A DNA stretch of 37,606 nt from an uncultured Clostridiaceae bacterium (lineage in GTDB: Bacteria; Bacillota; Clostridia; TANB77; CAG-508), in NCBI GenBank assembly GCA_946628065.1, contig CAMOWC010000012.1, positions 1 to 37,606 on the forward strand. The letters are read 5' to 3'. Shown one piece after another: positions 8,340 through 16,066 of the stretch (position 1 is its first letter; every line of letters begins with the position of its first letter). Position numbers and translations under genes: made by a program. The notes under the pieces are model-generated. The model did not search any database and was not told the DNA's origin. It saw only the letters and a list, made by a program, of their open reading frames with translations.

Positions 8340-9587
8340 TTATCTTTCTTCTTCGTCTTCTATTTTTTGTACTTGTTTATGGTCTCTTGGTAGTCCTATT
8401 TCTAGTCCTTCTCTTGCTAGCTGGAAGTCTCGTATATCAACTATTAAATTGTCTGAAACCTCTCCCGGGATTTCGAGAAACTTTATTCCAGTTGAAAAAT
8501 ATTTACTTACATGCATCAAAGCCATTAAACGCCTGTCTAGGCTTCCTCTATGATTGCCGTCAAGTTTTTGTTCTTTTTCATCTCTTAGTTCTTCCAAAAG
8601 ATCTGTAACATCTTCTCCTCTTTTTCTCTTTGGTTCTGTACGTATTTGTATGATTTGCTCTTGTATTTTATTTTTTGTTGTATATTGCATTATAAAATTA
8701 TCAGGCATAACTATTCGCTGTATTCCTCTCGCTTTTGCATCCTGTATAAATGAAATAAGTGAAACTATGGCAAGTGGTTCTACTCCTCTTCCTCTTATTG
8801 TTTTCCTAAAGTCTTGCAATTCTGGACTTTCTACAATAGATTTATTATATAAATTATGAATTGCACATATAAATGCTTTGTCTCCTTGCAACCCATAGCA
8901 AATGCTTGGGAAATAACATTTTTTTCCGTCCTCTTTTACAGTAAATAAATGATATCCATGTGGGGTTTCCCTTTCATCCCCATTAGCCATTGTCTCTCTA
9001 TATATATCTAACTTTCCTCTTGTCATAATTTTTTCAGGAATTTTCATATCTTCCCATTGATCTTGAGTTAGAAAATCCGTATATCTTTCAAGAAATGCAA
9101 TTGGATTGCTAAAGTCCTGTCTTGTTGCATCAGTCCACAATGTAGTCATAGCATACATTGCAATGCCTTCCCATTCATCAGCATAGAGTGGTCTTGTCCA
9201 ACGCATCTCTTTTTGTAAATATGTTTTAACATATCTAAACATAGCTTTTTTAAACATTTCTATATTATTTATTTCAATTACAGGTGATTGTGTGTAAAGT
9301 CCCTCTCGTTCAGGTAATATTGCTTCTTTCTTTTCCATTAATAATCTTGTTCGTTCAGGCTCTTTTTTGTATCTTGCTAGCCACGCTTCATCTGATGTCA
9401 TGATTCCCAATCTTTCTAATTCTGAAATATTTACAGAATCATCAGTGATTCTATAATTCAATGTAATTAATATCGGCTCACGTTCAATCCATACTTCTTC
9501 TTGTCCGCATATCCTTTTAAAAAATATCCTCGCAATGTCTTCAGATGTTATATGTGGTGGCATTAAATTAGCTTGATTTCCTTGCAT
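8340..9587 (-). CDS. conserved-looking protein of unknown function in the division cluster
   Basis: A 415-residue soluble protein that I do not recognise. It has no signal peptide or membrane helix. The N-terminal half is rich in charged and aromatic residues (KEMRWTRPLYADEWEG). The middle contains YFPSICYGLQGDKAFICAIHN, then PLAIVSLISFIQDAKARGI and a following IQRIVMPDNF strand. A highly charged stretch (about 315-350) precedes a C-terminal segment ending in a charged tail. The ATG lies inside the end of sbp (20-base overlap), so it is co-translated with sbp and sits between the murA-ftsQ-DUF881-sbp genes and ftsA-ftsZ. A link to division or cell-wall work is inferred from position only. A second possible ATG is eight codons in. 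Confidence 0.75.
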   Translation of the reverse strand: MQGNQANLMPPHITSEDIARIFFKRICGQEEVWIEREPILITLNYRITDDSVNISELERLGIMTSDEAWLARYKKEPERTRLLMEKKEAILPEREGLYTQSPVIEINNIEMFKKAMFRYVKTYLQKEMRWTRPLYADEWEGIAMYAMTTLWTDATRQDFSNPIAFLERYTDFLTQDQWEDMKIPEKIMTRGKLDIYRETMANGDERETPHGYHLFTVKEDGKKCYFPSICYGLQGDKAFICAIHNLYNKSIVESPELQDFRKTIRGRGVEPLAIVSLISFIQDAKARGIQRIVMPDNFIMQYTTKNKIQEQIIQIRTEPKRKRGEDVTDLLEELRDEKEQKLDGNHRGSLDRRLMALMHVSKYFSTGIKFLEIPGEVSDNLIVDIRDFQLAREGLEIGLPRDHKQVQKIEDEEER

Positions 9588-9957
9588 CTTCTTCTACTTC
9601 CTTTTTCCCTTTACTATTGCTCCATTTTTCTAAAAAATATCTACGTATTATTGAAAGGTTAGTAAACATTCTTCCTACAAATACTATGATTGCAGCTAGA
9701 TATATATCCACGTTTAATTTTCGTCCTAAATATGTAAGTAAAATTGATAAAACAGCATTTCCAAAAAAACCGGTAACAAAAACTTTAAGATCAAAGTTTC
9801 TTTTTACTACAGAGGCAATTCCTCCAAACACTGAATCTAAAGCTGCTATAATAGCAATTGCTAAATAGCTTGAATATGTATAAGAAATAATTGGCGCATT
9901 GATTCCAAGAAGTGCTCCTATTAAACACCCTACTAAAATTGCAATTAAAATACTCAT
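9568..9957 (-). CDS. sbp: small basic membrane protein Sbp (DUF1290)
   Basis: A 129-residue membrane protein of the DUF1290/Sbp family. Three to four hydrophobic segments start with ILIAILVGCLIGALLGI, and the family pattern AIIAALDSVFGGI is clear. The C-terminal tail is charged. The family is almost always encoded between DUF881 proteins and ftsA/ftsZ in Gram-positives; its biochemical role is not settled. The ATG overlaps the preceding TGA (ATGA), and the next gene starts inside this one. Confidence 0.9.
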   Translation of the reverse strand: MSILIAILVGCLIGALLGINAPIISYTYSSYLAIAIIAALDSVFGGIASVVKRNFDLKVFVTGFFGNAVLSILLTYLGRKLNVDIYLAAIIVFVGRMFTNLSIIRRYFLEKWSNSKGKKEVEEDARKSS

Positions 9958-10655
9958 TGTTTAACCTCCTCACCATATTCAAATTTCATTGTTTTCTTTA
10001 CCGCTGGTATAATTATCTCTTCTCTTGTAGTTATATATCCAGTTTTTTCATAGCTTTTTATAACATAATCCATATATCCATATGTTTTTTGATTTAGTGC
10101 ACTAACTAAATATGTTTGGTCTCCTATTGCCTTGATTATATATGGAGAATGTAATGGATTTCCATCTATATGTATAAGTCCTGGTGCTATGCTTTTTATA
10201 TCGCTCATTGATGTAATTCTTATCTCGTTAACAGATATTGCTTCTGCTCCTGCTAATCTTAATTCATTTATAAGTCTATATATATCATAATCATCTATTT
10301 GTGTTTCCATGTTATCTTCTAGTGTAATTTCAATTCCACTTCCATAAACAGCTTCTTTGCCAAGTCTCATTTTTGCCTGTGTTAGTTCCTGCTGTAATAG
10401 ATTTGCAGCCTCGTCTTTGCTTTCCATTGTTTCATAGTATTCCGTTATTTTAGCCTCAGTTTCAGTAAGTTGTTTACTCGCTTCTTCATATTTTTCTTTC
10501 CAACTTGCTACTTCCGCACGTAATTCTGTTTCTCTCATTGCTTCCAATGTACTCATATCAGTTTCTTCAACTGTTCTAAATTGCATTAACATTACTGCTA
10601 CTAGCAAGGCTACAATAGCACCCATTGTAAAAATTATCGTACCTCTGCCTTTCAA
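9954..10655 (-). CDS. DUF881 family membrane-anchored protein (second copy)
   Basis: A 233-residue DUF881 (YlxW/YlxX-like) protein. An N-terminal membrane anchor (about 8-25) is followed by a coiled coil (about 45-105), then the globular DUF881 domain containing YGSGIEITLEDN, AGAEAISVNEIRI and SPYIIKAIG. The gene starts two bases after its paralogue and overlaps sbp by four bases. The family's role is unknown, but its constant position suggests a scaffold at the division site facing the cell exterior. Confidence 0.9.
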   Translation of the reverse strand: MKGRGTIIFTMGAIVALLVAVMLMQFRTVEETDMSTLEAMRETELRAEVASWKEKYEEASKQLTETEAKITEYYETMESKDEAANLLQQELTQAKMRLGKEAVYGSGIEITLEDNMETQIDDYDIYRLINELRLAGAEAISVNEIRITSMSDIKSIAPGLIHIDGNPLHSPYIIKAIGDQTYLVSALNQKTYGYMDYVIKSYEKTGYITTREEIIIPAVKKTMKFEYGEEVKQ

Positions 10656-10657
10656 TT

Positions 10658-11401
10658 TTATTCACCTTGCCTTTCTAATTTGCTTAAATACTTAATAGAA
10701 ATAGTTCCTGTATACTTAGGAATAGTTATAGAATTTGATTTTTTTGGTTCCTCTTTAACTACACCAACAGAACGCAAAGTACTTAAAATTGCCTCAGGGA
10801 AATTAAGTGTTCCAATAAGCCTTTCTGGATAACCAATAGCTTTTATTTCAAATGGAGCACTTACTTTTTGGCCGTTTATTCTTACAACATTTCCATCGCA
10901 AACTATACCAGTAGTACTAACTACTCTTTGTTCGTTAATTGAAATTGCTTCTGCCCCTCCATTTTTTAAATCATTCATTAATCTAATTAGGTCATCGTCA
11001 TGCACAAGGTAATCTGCAATTGTACCAGGCATAACCCCTTCTGCTATTTGTGCTTTATTATCATCTAATACTAATGTTATTCCTTTTCCCGTTAATTCTG
11101 TAAATCCTAACATTCTATTTATTGATTTTAGTTCTTCTCTTAATCCAGCAGAAGTCTCATCATCCGAAGATGCTTCTTTTCTTACTTTCTCAAGCTTTTT
11201 CTCTTCTTCTTGCAATCTATCATAAATATTATCATATCTTTCTTTCCATTTAAGCACTTCATCTCTCAGTCCACTTTCAGATACTGAGCCGGATACAGTC
11301 TTGTTAGCTTCATCTATTGTCTTTAGCTGAATAGCAATAGCATATACAAGCACTGCGCACACAAAACCTAGTAATATCGCTATACCGTTCTTTTTCATCA
11401 T
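10658..11401 (-). CDS. DUF881 family membrane-anchored protein (first copy)
   Basis: A 247-residue paralogue of the next gene: anchor helix (about 6-24), coiled coil (about 45-90), then the DUF881 domain with LTGKGITLVLDDN, GGAEAISINEQRV and APFEIKAIG. The two copies are clearly distinct in sequence, so they are an old pair rather than a recent duplication. Two adjacent start codons (ATG ATG) are present. It is 57 bases downstream of ftsQ in the same operon. Confidence 0.9.
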   Translation of the reverse strand: MMKKNGIAILLGFVCAVLVYAIAIQLKTIDEANKTVSGSVSESGLRDEVLKWKERYDNIYDRLQEEEKKLEKVRKEASSDDETSAGLREELKSINRMLGFTELTGKGITLVLDDNKAQIAEGVMPGTIADYLVHDDDLIRLMNDLKNGGAEAISINEQRVVSTTGIVCDGNVVRINGQKVSAPFEIKAIGYPERLIGTLNFPEAILSTLRSVGVVKEEPKKSNSITIPKYTGTISIKYLSKLERQGE

Positions 11402-11458
11402 TTCACCTCTTTAATAACGCATTATATTATACTACATAAATTATAATTTAACAATACT

Positions 11459-12463
11459 TTATACTTTCTCTCTCGTATATACATCGTCTTTATTAATATC
11501 CCCATTAATAAAGATTTCCGATTCTATTCCTTTTTCTCGTTCCAATATTTCTTTTAAGTACATTATTCTCGTATTAATGTTGCTTGCATTTCCTAAATAT
11601 ACTGTTTTCTTTTCTCCTTCTAAAAATAGGGTGAAATTATTTTTATCAGCTATACTAATTTGAGAAATTAGTGTGCCAATTTCATAACTGTTAGCTGTAT
11701 CCATTATTTTTAATACTGTTTCTAGCTTTATTAAATCTTCTTTGCATAGTCTATTTCCTGGGTTAAAATCATCTGTTGGAGTTGAAAGTCCAGTAACCAC
11801 AGGTGCTGCTATTCTTTGTTCTGATGCCTCTAGCATATATCCTTGATTATTTAAATAAATAACTCCATTTCCATACTCAATCATAAAAGTAGCATATCTT
11901 TCATTTACATTTATCTCAATTTCGCTTGGTAGTATTCTTTTTATTTCTACACTTTCAACATATGGATTTTCCTTTATGGATTTTATTGCCTGCTTTGTTC
12001 TTATTTTAAACATATTATTATCCAAAGAAATACCCGATAGGCTTATTATTTCGTCACTACTCAATTTATTGTTATTAATAACAGTTATTTTTTTTATCTC
12101 GAATATCGGCGATAAAAAGAAGGCTATACCAGCTCCTATTATTATCATGAAAAGTATACAGTATTTTGCAACTGTTACATTTTTACTTTTTTTCTTTGGT
12201 TTTTTTTGTGTTTTAGTACTATCATTTTTATCATTTTTGTTCTTTTTCTTGTTCTTTTTAGACTTGTCCTCATTTTGATTTACTCCAATAACAATCTCTT
12301 CGTCAAAATTAAATGAGCCTTCTTGATTTCCCTCTACTTTAGATTTTTTTTGTGTTTTTGTGGCAGGCTTTTTAGTTCCTGCCCCCTTTTCTTTCCTTTT
12401 ATTTTTTTTCTTTTCACTAGATTTATATAACAAATCTACCTCTTCTGATTTAGCCTTTTTCAA
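11459..12463 (-). CDS. ftsQ: cell division protein FtsQ/DivIB
   Basis: A 334-residue bitopic division protein. A long, very Lys-rich cytoplasmic region (1-100) precedes one membrane helix (about 101-121). A POTRA domain follows immediately (about 122-193: EIKKITVINNN, NPYVESVEIKRILP, EIEINVNERY), then the beta domain. It forms the FtsQLB/DivIB-DivIC-FtsL complex at the septum. The start is a TTG at 12463, with AAGGGTG overlapping the end of murA. The unusually long basic tail is common in DivIB of Clostridia. Confidence 0.92.
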   Translation of the reverse strand: MKKAKSEEVDLLYKSSEKKKNKRKEKGAGTKKPATKTQKKSKVEGNQEGSFNFDEEIVIGVNQNEDKSKKNKKKNKNDKNDSTKTQKKPKKKSKNVTVAKYCILFMIIIGAGIAFFLSPIFEIKKITVINNNKLSSDEIISLSGISLDNNMFKIRTKQAIKSIKENPYVESVEIKRILPSEIEINVNERYATFMIEYGNGVIYLNNQGYMLEASEQRIAAPVVTGLSTPTDDFNPGNRLCKEDLIKLETVLKIMDTANSYEIGTLISQISIADKNNFTLFLEGEKKTVYLGNASNINTRIMYLKEILEREKGIESEIFINGDINKDDVYTREKV

Positions 12464-12466
12464 ATA

Positions 12467-13723
12467 CTATTCACCCTTTTCTATTGTTATTTTTGCCCCA
12501 AGGTTATTTAGTTTTTTATCAAAATTTTCATATCCTCTTAAAATGTATTCAATATTATTAACTTTAGTTTGTTCTTTAGCATTTAGTCCTGCTATAGTTA
12601 ATGCAGCTCCACCTCTTAGGTCTGTAGCAAAAACTTCTGCACCTTTCAGGCGCCTTACTCCTTTTATGACTGCAGTTCTTTCCTGCACATGTATCTTTGC
12701 TCCCATCCTAATTAATTCATTAGCATATTTATATCTGCTCTCAAATATGTTTTCTATTACCATACTAGTTCCTCTAGCAGTAGTTAAGATAGTTCCAAAT
12801 ATTGGTTGCATATCAGTTGGGAATCCCGGATAAGGCATTGTTTTAATTTGTGTAGGATTCAATCTTTTAGGTGCCTGCATAAATATTTCATCTTTGCCGG
12901 TCTTAATCCTACATCCACATTCTCTTAGTTTGCTTATAATTGGAGTCATGTGGGTAGGCTCTACATTTGTAATTTGAATATTGCCATTAGTAATTGCTGT
13001 AGCACATAGGAACGTTCCGGCTTCTATCCTGTCTGGCATCACAGTATAGCTAACATCTTTTAGTCTTTTTACACCTTTAATAATAATTGTATTAGTACCT
13101 GCACCTTCTACTTTAGCTCCCATTTTATTTAAAAATAGTTGCAAGTCTATTATTTCAGGTTCCATTGCTGCATTTGAGATAATAGTTTCGCCTTCTGCAA
13201 AAACTGATGCAAGTATAAGGTTTTCAGTTGCTCCTACACTTGGAAAATCCAGGTGTATTTTAGCTCCTTTTATTTTATCACAACTGCACCTTATAAATCC
13301 ACCCTCTTCTTCAATATTTATTCCTAATTTTTTAAATCCATTTAAATGAATGTCTATAGGGCGAGAGCCGATTTCACATCCACCAGGATAAGAAAAAGTT
13401 GCGTTTTTAAGTCTTCCAATTATTGCACCTGCCATAATTACAGAAGACCTCATTTCTCTCATAAGTAGTTGCGGTATTTCGTTTGATTCAATTTTAGAAG
13501 AATCAATAGTAATTTTACCACTATTTTTTTTAACATTGCAACCTAACACTTTAAGTATTTGCAGTGTAATTTCAATATCATGTATATTAGGTACATTATA
13601 TAATTTTGTAGTTTTTCCGCTTAAGATACTTGCAGCCATTATTGGAAGAGAAGAATTTTTAGAGCCAGATATTTTTACACATCCTTCTAATCTATTTCCA
13701 CCTTCTATTATGTATTTAGTCAT
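12467..13723 (-). CDS. murA: UDP-N-acetylglucosamine 1-carboxyvinyltransferase MurA
   Basis: A 418-residue enzyme that transfers enolpyruvate from PEP to UDP-GlcNAc, the first committed step of peptidoglycan synthesis in the cytoplasm. Lys22-Asn23 (ISGSKNS) and the catalytic Cys116 in the loop PGGCEIGSRP match the family, as does the Asp of the FPTDMQP motif. The active-site Cys is retained, so the enzyme should be fosfomycin-sensitive by family precedent. AAAGGAG precedes the ATG. It leads an operon with ftsQ (3-base gap), two DUF881 genes, sbp and the unknown 415-residue gene. Confidence 0.97.
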   Translation of the reverse strand: MTKYIIEGGNRLEGCVKISGSKNSSLPIMAASILSGKTTKLYNVPNIHDIEITLQILKVLGCNVKKNSGKITIDSSKIESNEIPQLLMREMRSSVIMAGAIIGRLKNATFSYPGGCEIGSRPIDIHLNGFKKLGINIEEEGGFIRCSCDKIKGAKIHLDFPSVGATENLILASVFAEGETIISNAAMEPEIIDLQLFLNKMGAKVEGAGTNTIIIKGVKRLKDVSYTVMPDRIEAGTFLCATAITNGNIQITNVEPTHMTPIISKLRECGCRIKTGKDEIFMQAPKRLNPTQIKTMPYPGFPTDMQPIFGTILTTARGTSMVIENIFESRYKYANELIRMGAKIHVQERTAVIKGVRRLKGAEVFATDLRGGAALTIAGLNAKEQTKVNNIEYILRGYENFDKKLNNLGAKITIEKGE

Positions 13724-13790
13724 TTTATTCTCCTTTTATTTTTTCTATATATTATGTTTTCTTTTCATAAAATGTGAGAAAATGAATGAA

Positions 13791-13861
13791 GTGAGCCAAA
13801 GGGGACGTATTACCTTAGCATGAAATTTTCATACTAAAGTAATACGTCTCCTTTGGCTCAC
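13791..13861. repeat. palindromic element 2 (35-bp inverted repeat)
   Basis: Arms 13791-13825 and 13827-13861 differ at three positions, all of which still pair as G-T/U in one of the two strands, so the RNA hairpin is fully formed. Each arm has GAGCCAAAGG followed by (A/G)GACGTATTAC. It lies between topB and murA and could terminate topB. The shared GGGAC-type core with element 1 and a solo fragment at 1669-1682 suggests a dispersed repeat family. Confidence 0.8.
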
Positions 13862-13877
13862 GCATTTTAGCTTTGAC

Positions 13878-15798
13878 TTACATTGGAATTACTAATTTGT
13901 TTATTTTGTTTTTTATGTAGTTTTCTAGCTTTTGCATAAAAATGTCTGGATTAATTTCTTTTTTTGCAACCATATCTAGTCCTTTTTCCCAGCTTGCTGT
14001 TAACTCAGGGTTTAACATATCAGGCATTGCTTTATATACAACATCATATATTTTTTCTCCCTTTTCTGTTGGAGTTATTATTTGTGTTTTTGGGTTTATT
14101 GAAATATATGATATTCTTTCAAGTTTTTTTATTATTTCTGCTCTTGTTGCACTTGTTCCTATTCCTGCTCCTTTAATCTGCTCTCTTAAAACTTCATCTT
14201 CAATTAGTTTCCCTGCATTTTCCATAGCAAGTATGATTGAACCAGAATTATATCTAGACGGCGGAGTAGTTTCCCCCTCTTTAACCTCATAATTTTGTAT
14301 CTCAATTTCATCTCCCTTTTTTAGCAAATTAAGTATTGCTAAGTCGCTATCCTCGTTTTCTTTATCTTGCTCTTTTTTATTTCCTAAAACTTCTAGATAT
14401 CCCTGATTAGTACAAACTTTTCCACTTGCATAGAAAAATTCATTTTTGACTCTTAATTTAATAGATACTTTATTAAATTCTGCTGGAGGATAAAAAATGG
14501 CAATAAATCTTTTTACAATTAAGTTATACACTTCTTTTTGTATCTCTGGGAGATTGTTATAATTTTCAAATCCTTGCCCAGTAGGTATAAGCGCATAGTG
14601 ATCTGTAATTTTACTATCGTTCACATATTTGGTTTTTAGCAAATCAGTAGAATATTTTTCCTTAATCATTTTTCCTAAGAAAGCTTTTACTTCCTCATTA
14701 TTGTACCCTTTTGCTATACCATTTAAATTTTTTGTTATCTCTTTTGCAACAGCAGTTGAAAGCACTCTTGCATCTGTTCTTGGATAGGTAACTAGCTTTT
14801 TTTCATATAGGTTTTGTATTATCTCTAGTGTCTCATCAGGTTTTATTTTAAAACGCTTTGTACATTCATTTTGTATTTCCGCAAGGTTAAATAATAGTGG
14901 TGCATTCTCTTTTTGTTTAGTCTTTTTTACTTCATCAATTACCCCTGCATCTTCTTTAATTGAATTAATAAAATCTTTTGCATCTTCTACTTTTTTAAAG
15001 CCTGTTTCATTATATAGCTTTGGCGACTGGTAAACTACGGATTCTTCATTAGACTTCCATTCTGCAGTAAAAATGTCATCTTTGCTTTGAAATTTTCCGT
15101 GCAATTTTATAATATTTTGTCTTAGTAAAATTTCTTATCTCCCTTTCTCTTGAAACCACCATACCAAGTACGCATGTCATTACTCTTCCAACAGAAATTG
15201 ATATTTTTTCTTCATTTAGGTCCTTTGCAATTCTTTTCCCAAAAATAATTGAAAGCAATCTTGAAAAATTAATCCCAATTAAGTAGTCTTCTTTTGCCCT
15301 CAAATATGCAGAATCTGAGAGGCTGTCATATTCTGATAAGTCTTTAGCATTTTCGATGCCCCTTCGTACTTCCTCTTCTGTTTGAGAATCAATCCATACT
15401 CTTTTTTTCTCTTTTCCTTTTACTCCTACCATTGTGTCTACAAGCCTATATATATATTCTCCTTCTCTTCCCGAGTCAGTACATACATAAATTCTACTAA
15501 CATCGTCTCTCGTAAGTAATCCTTTTACAACTTCATACTGCGATTGTACACTTGAAATTACCTCATATTTATATTCTTTTGGCATAAATGGCAGAGTTTC
15601 TAACCTCCAAAACTTAAGATTTTCATCATATTTTTCTGGATATGACATTGTTATCAAATGTCCTACACACCATGTAAGTATCCATTCTTCCGATTCTATA
15701 AAGCCATTTTTTCTTGTCGCATTTATCTTAAGAACCTTAGCAATTTCCATAGCAACGCTAGGTTTTTCTGTAATTAAAAGCTTTTTCGTTATTTCCAC
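13878..15798 (-). CDS. topB: DNA topoisomerase III, expressed through a +1 frameshift at CGG
   Basis: A type IA topoisomerase that relaxes and decatenates DNA. The first frame (15798-15100, 233 codons) carries the Toprim domain with TEKPS near the N-terminus and DSGREGE (108-114). The second frame (15098-13878) carries the active-site Tyr in YPRTDAR (residue 338) and the rest of the DNA gate. Frame zero meets CGG at 15097-15099 and stops seven codons later at a TGA. Skipping the C joins ...YYKIA to GKFQSK and gives a 639-residue protein of normal TopB length. The start is a GTG with a poor ribosome site, so it is uncertain by a few codons. Without the shift only the Toprim part would be made, which could not be active. 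Confidence 0.9.
15097..15099 (-). other. +1 recoding site: in-frame CGG in topB
   Basis: Zero-frame codons are GCA CGG A; the +1 frame reads GCA (C) GGA AAA. The same shift could be explained by one extra A in a nearby AAAA run, but the CGG coincidence with four other genes argues for recoding. Confidence 0.8.
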
Positions 15799-15818
15799 CT
15801 CATTTTACTATTTTTAGT

Positions 15819-15847
15819 ATTATATATAAAAATATTTTTAAAAGCAA
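15819..15847 (-). promoter_or_regulatory. likely sigma-A promoter of topB
   Basis: TTGCTT (15842-15847), 17 bp, TATAAT (15819-15824) on the minus strand, about 20 bases before the start codon. Confidence 0.55.
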
Positions 15848-15896
15848 TAAAACTTTTTTCTCCCATTCAAAATACTAAATTTATTGCATTTCACCG

Positions 15897-15925
15897 TTGA
15901 AAAATACAAATAAATATGCTAATAT
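15897..15925 (+). promoter_or_regulatory. likely promoter of tRNA-Ser and leuS
   Basis: TTGAAA (15897-15902), 17 bp, TAATAT (15920-15925) preceded by TGC, an extended -10. It lies 14 bases before the tRNA 5' end. No second promoter is evident between the tRNA and leuS. Confidence 0.65.
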
Positions 15926-15939
15926 ATACTGTATTAATT

Positions 15940-16031
15940 GGAGTGGTATCGAAGTGGTCATAACGAGCCTGACTCGAAATCAGTGTAGCCCTTAACCGGG
16001 CCCGTGGGTTCGAATCCCACCCGCTCCGCCA
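15940..16031 (+). tRNA. tRNA-Ser (anticodon CGA)
   Basis: A cloverleaf with a long variable arm typical of class II tRNA. The acceptor stem GGAGTGG pairs with CCGCTCC (16021-16027, one G-T), the anticodon loop CTCGAAA has CGA at 15975-15977, the T arm contains GGTTCGAATCC, and the 3' end GCCA is encoded. It decodes UCG. It ends 36 bases before leuS with no terminator between, so it is probably processed from a tRNA-leuS transcript. Confidence 0.95.
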
Positions 16032-16066
16032 TTAATTAAACATCAATAAAGAAAGGAACGTTGTTT

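Noticed and set aside
15097-15099. -1 frameshifting, stop-codon readthrough or selenocysteine as the explanation
   Set aside because: The required shift is +1 in every case (gene lengths are 3n+1), the downstream frame differs from that of the stop codon, and no SECIS-like structure or prfB-type upstream Shine-Dalgarno is shared by the sites.
16061-16066. TTG at 16061 as the leuS start
   Set aside because: It is only three bases from AAAGGA; the ATG at 16067 has proper spacing and gives the usual N-terminus.
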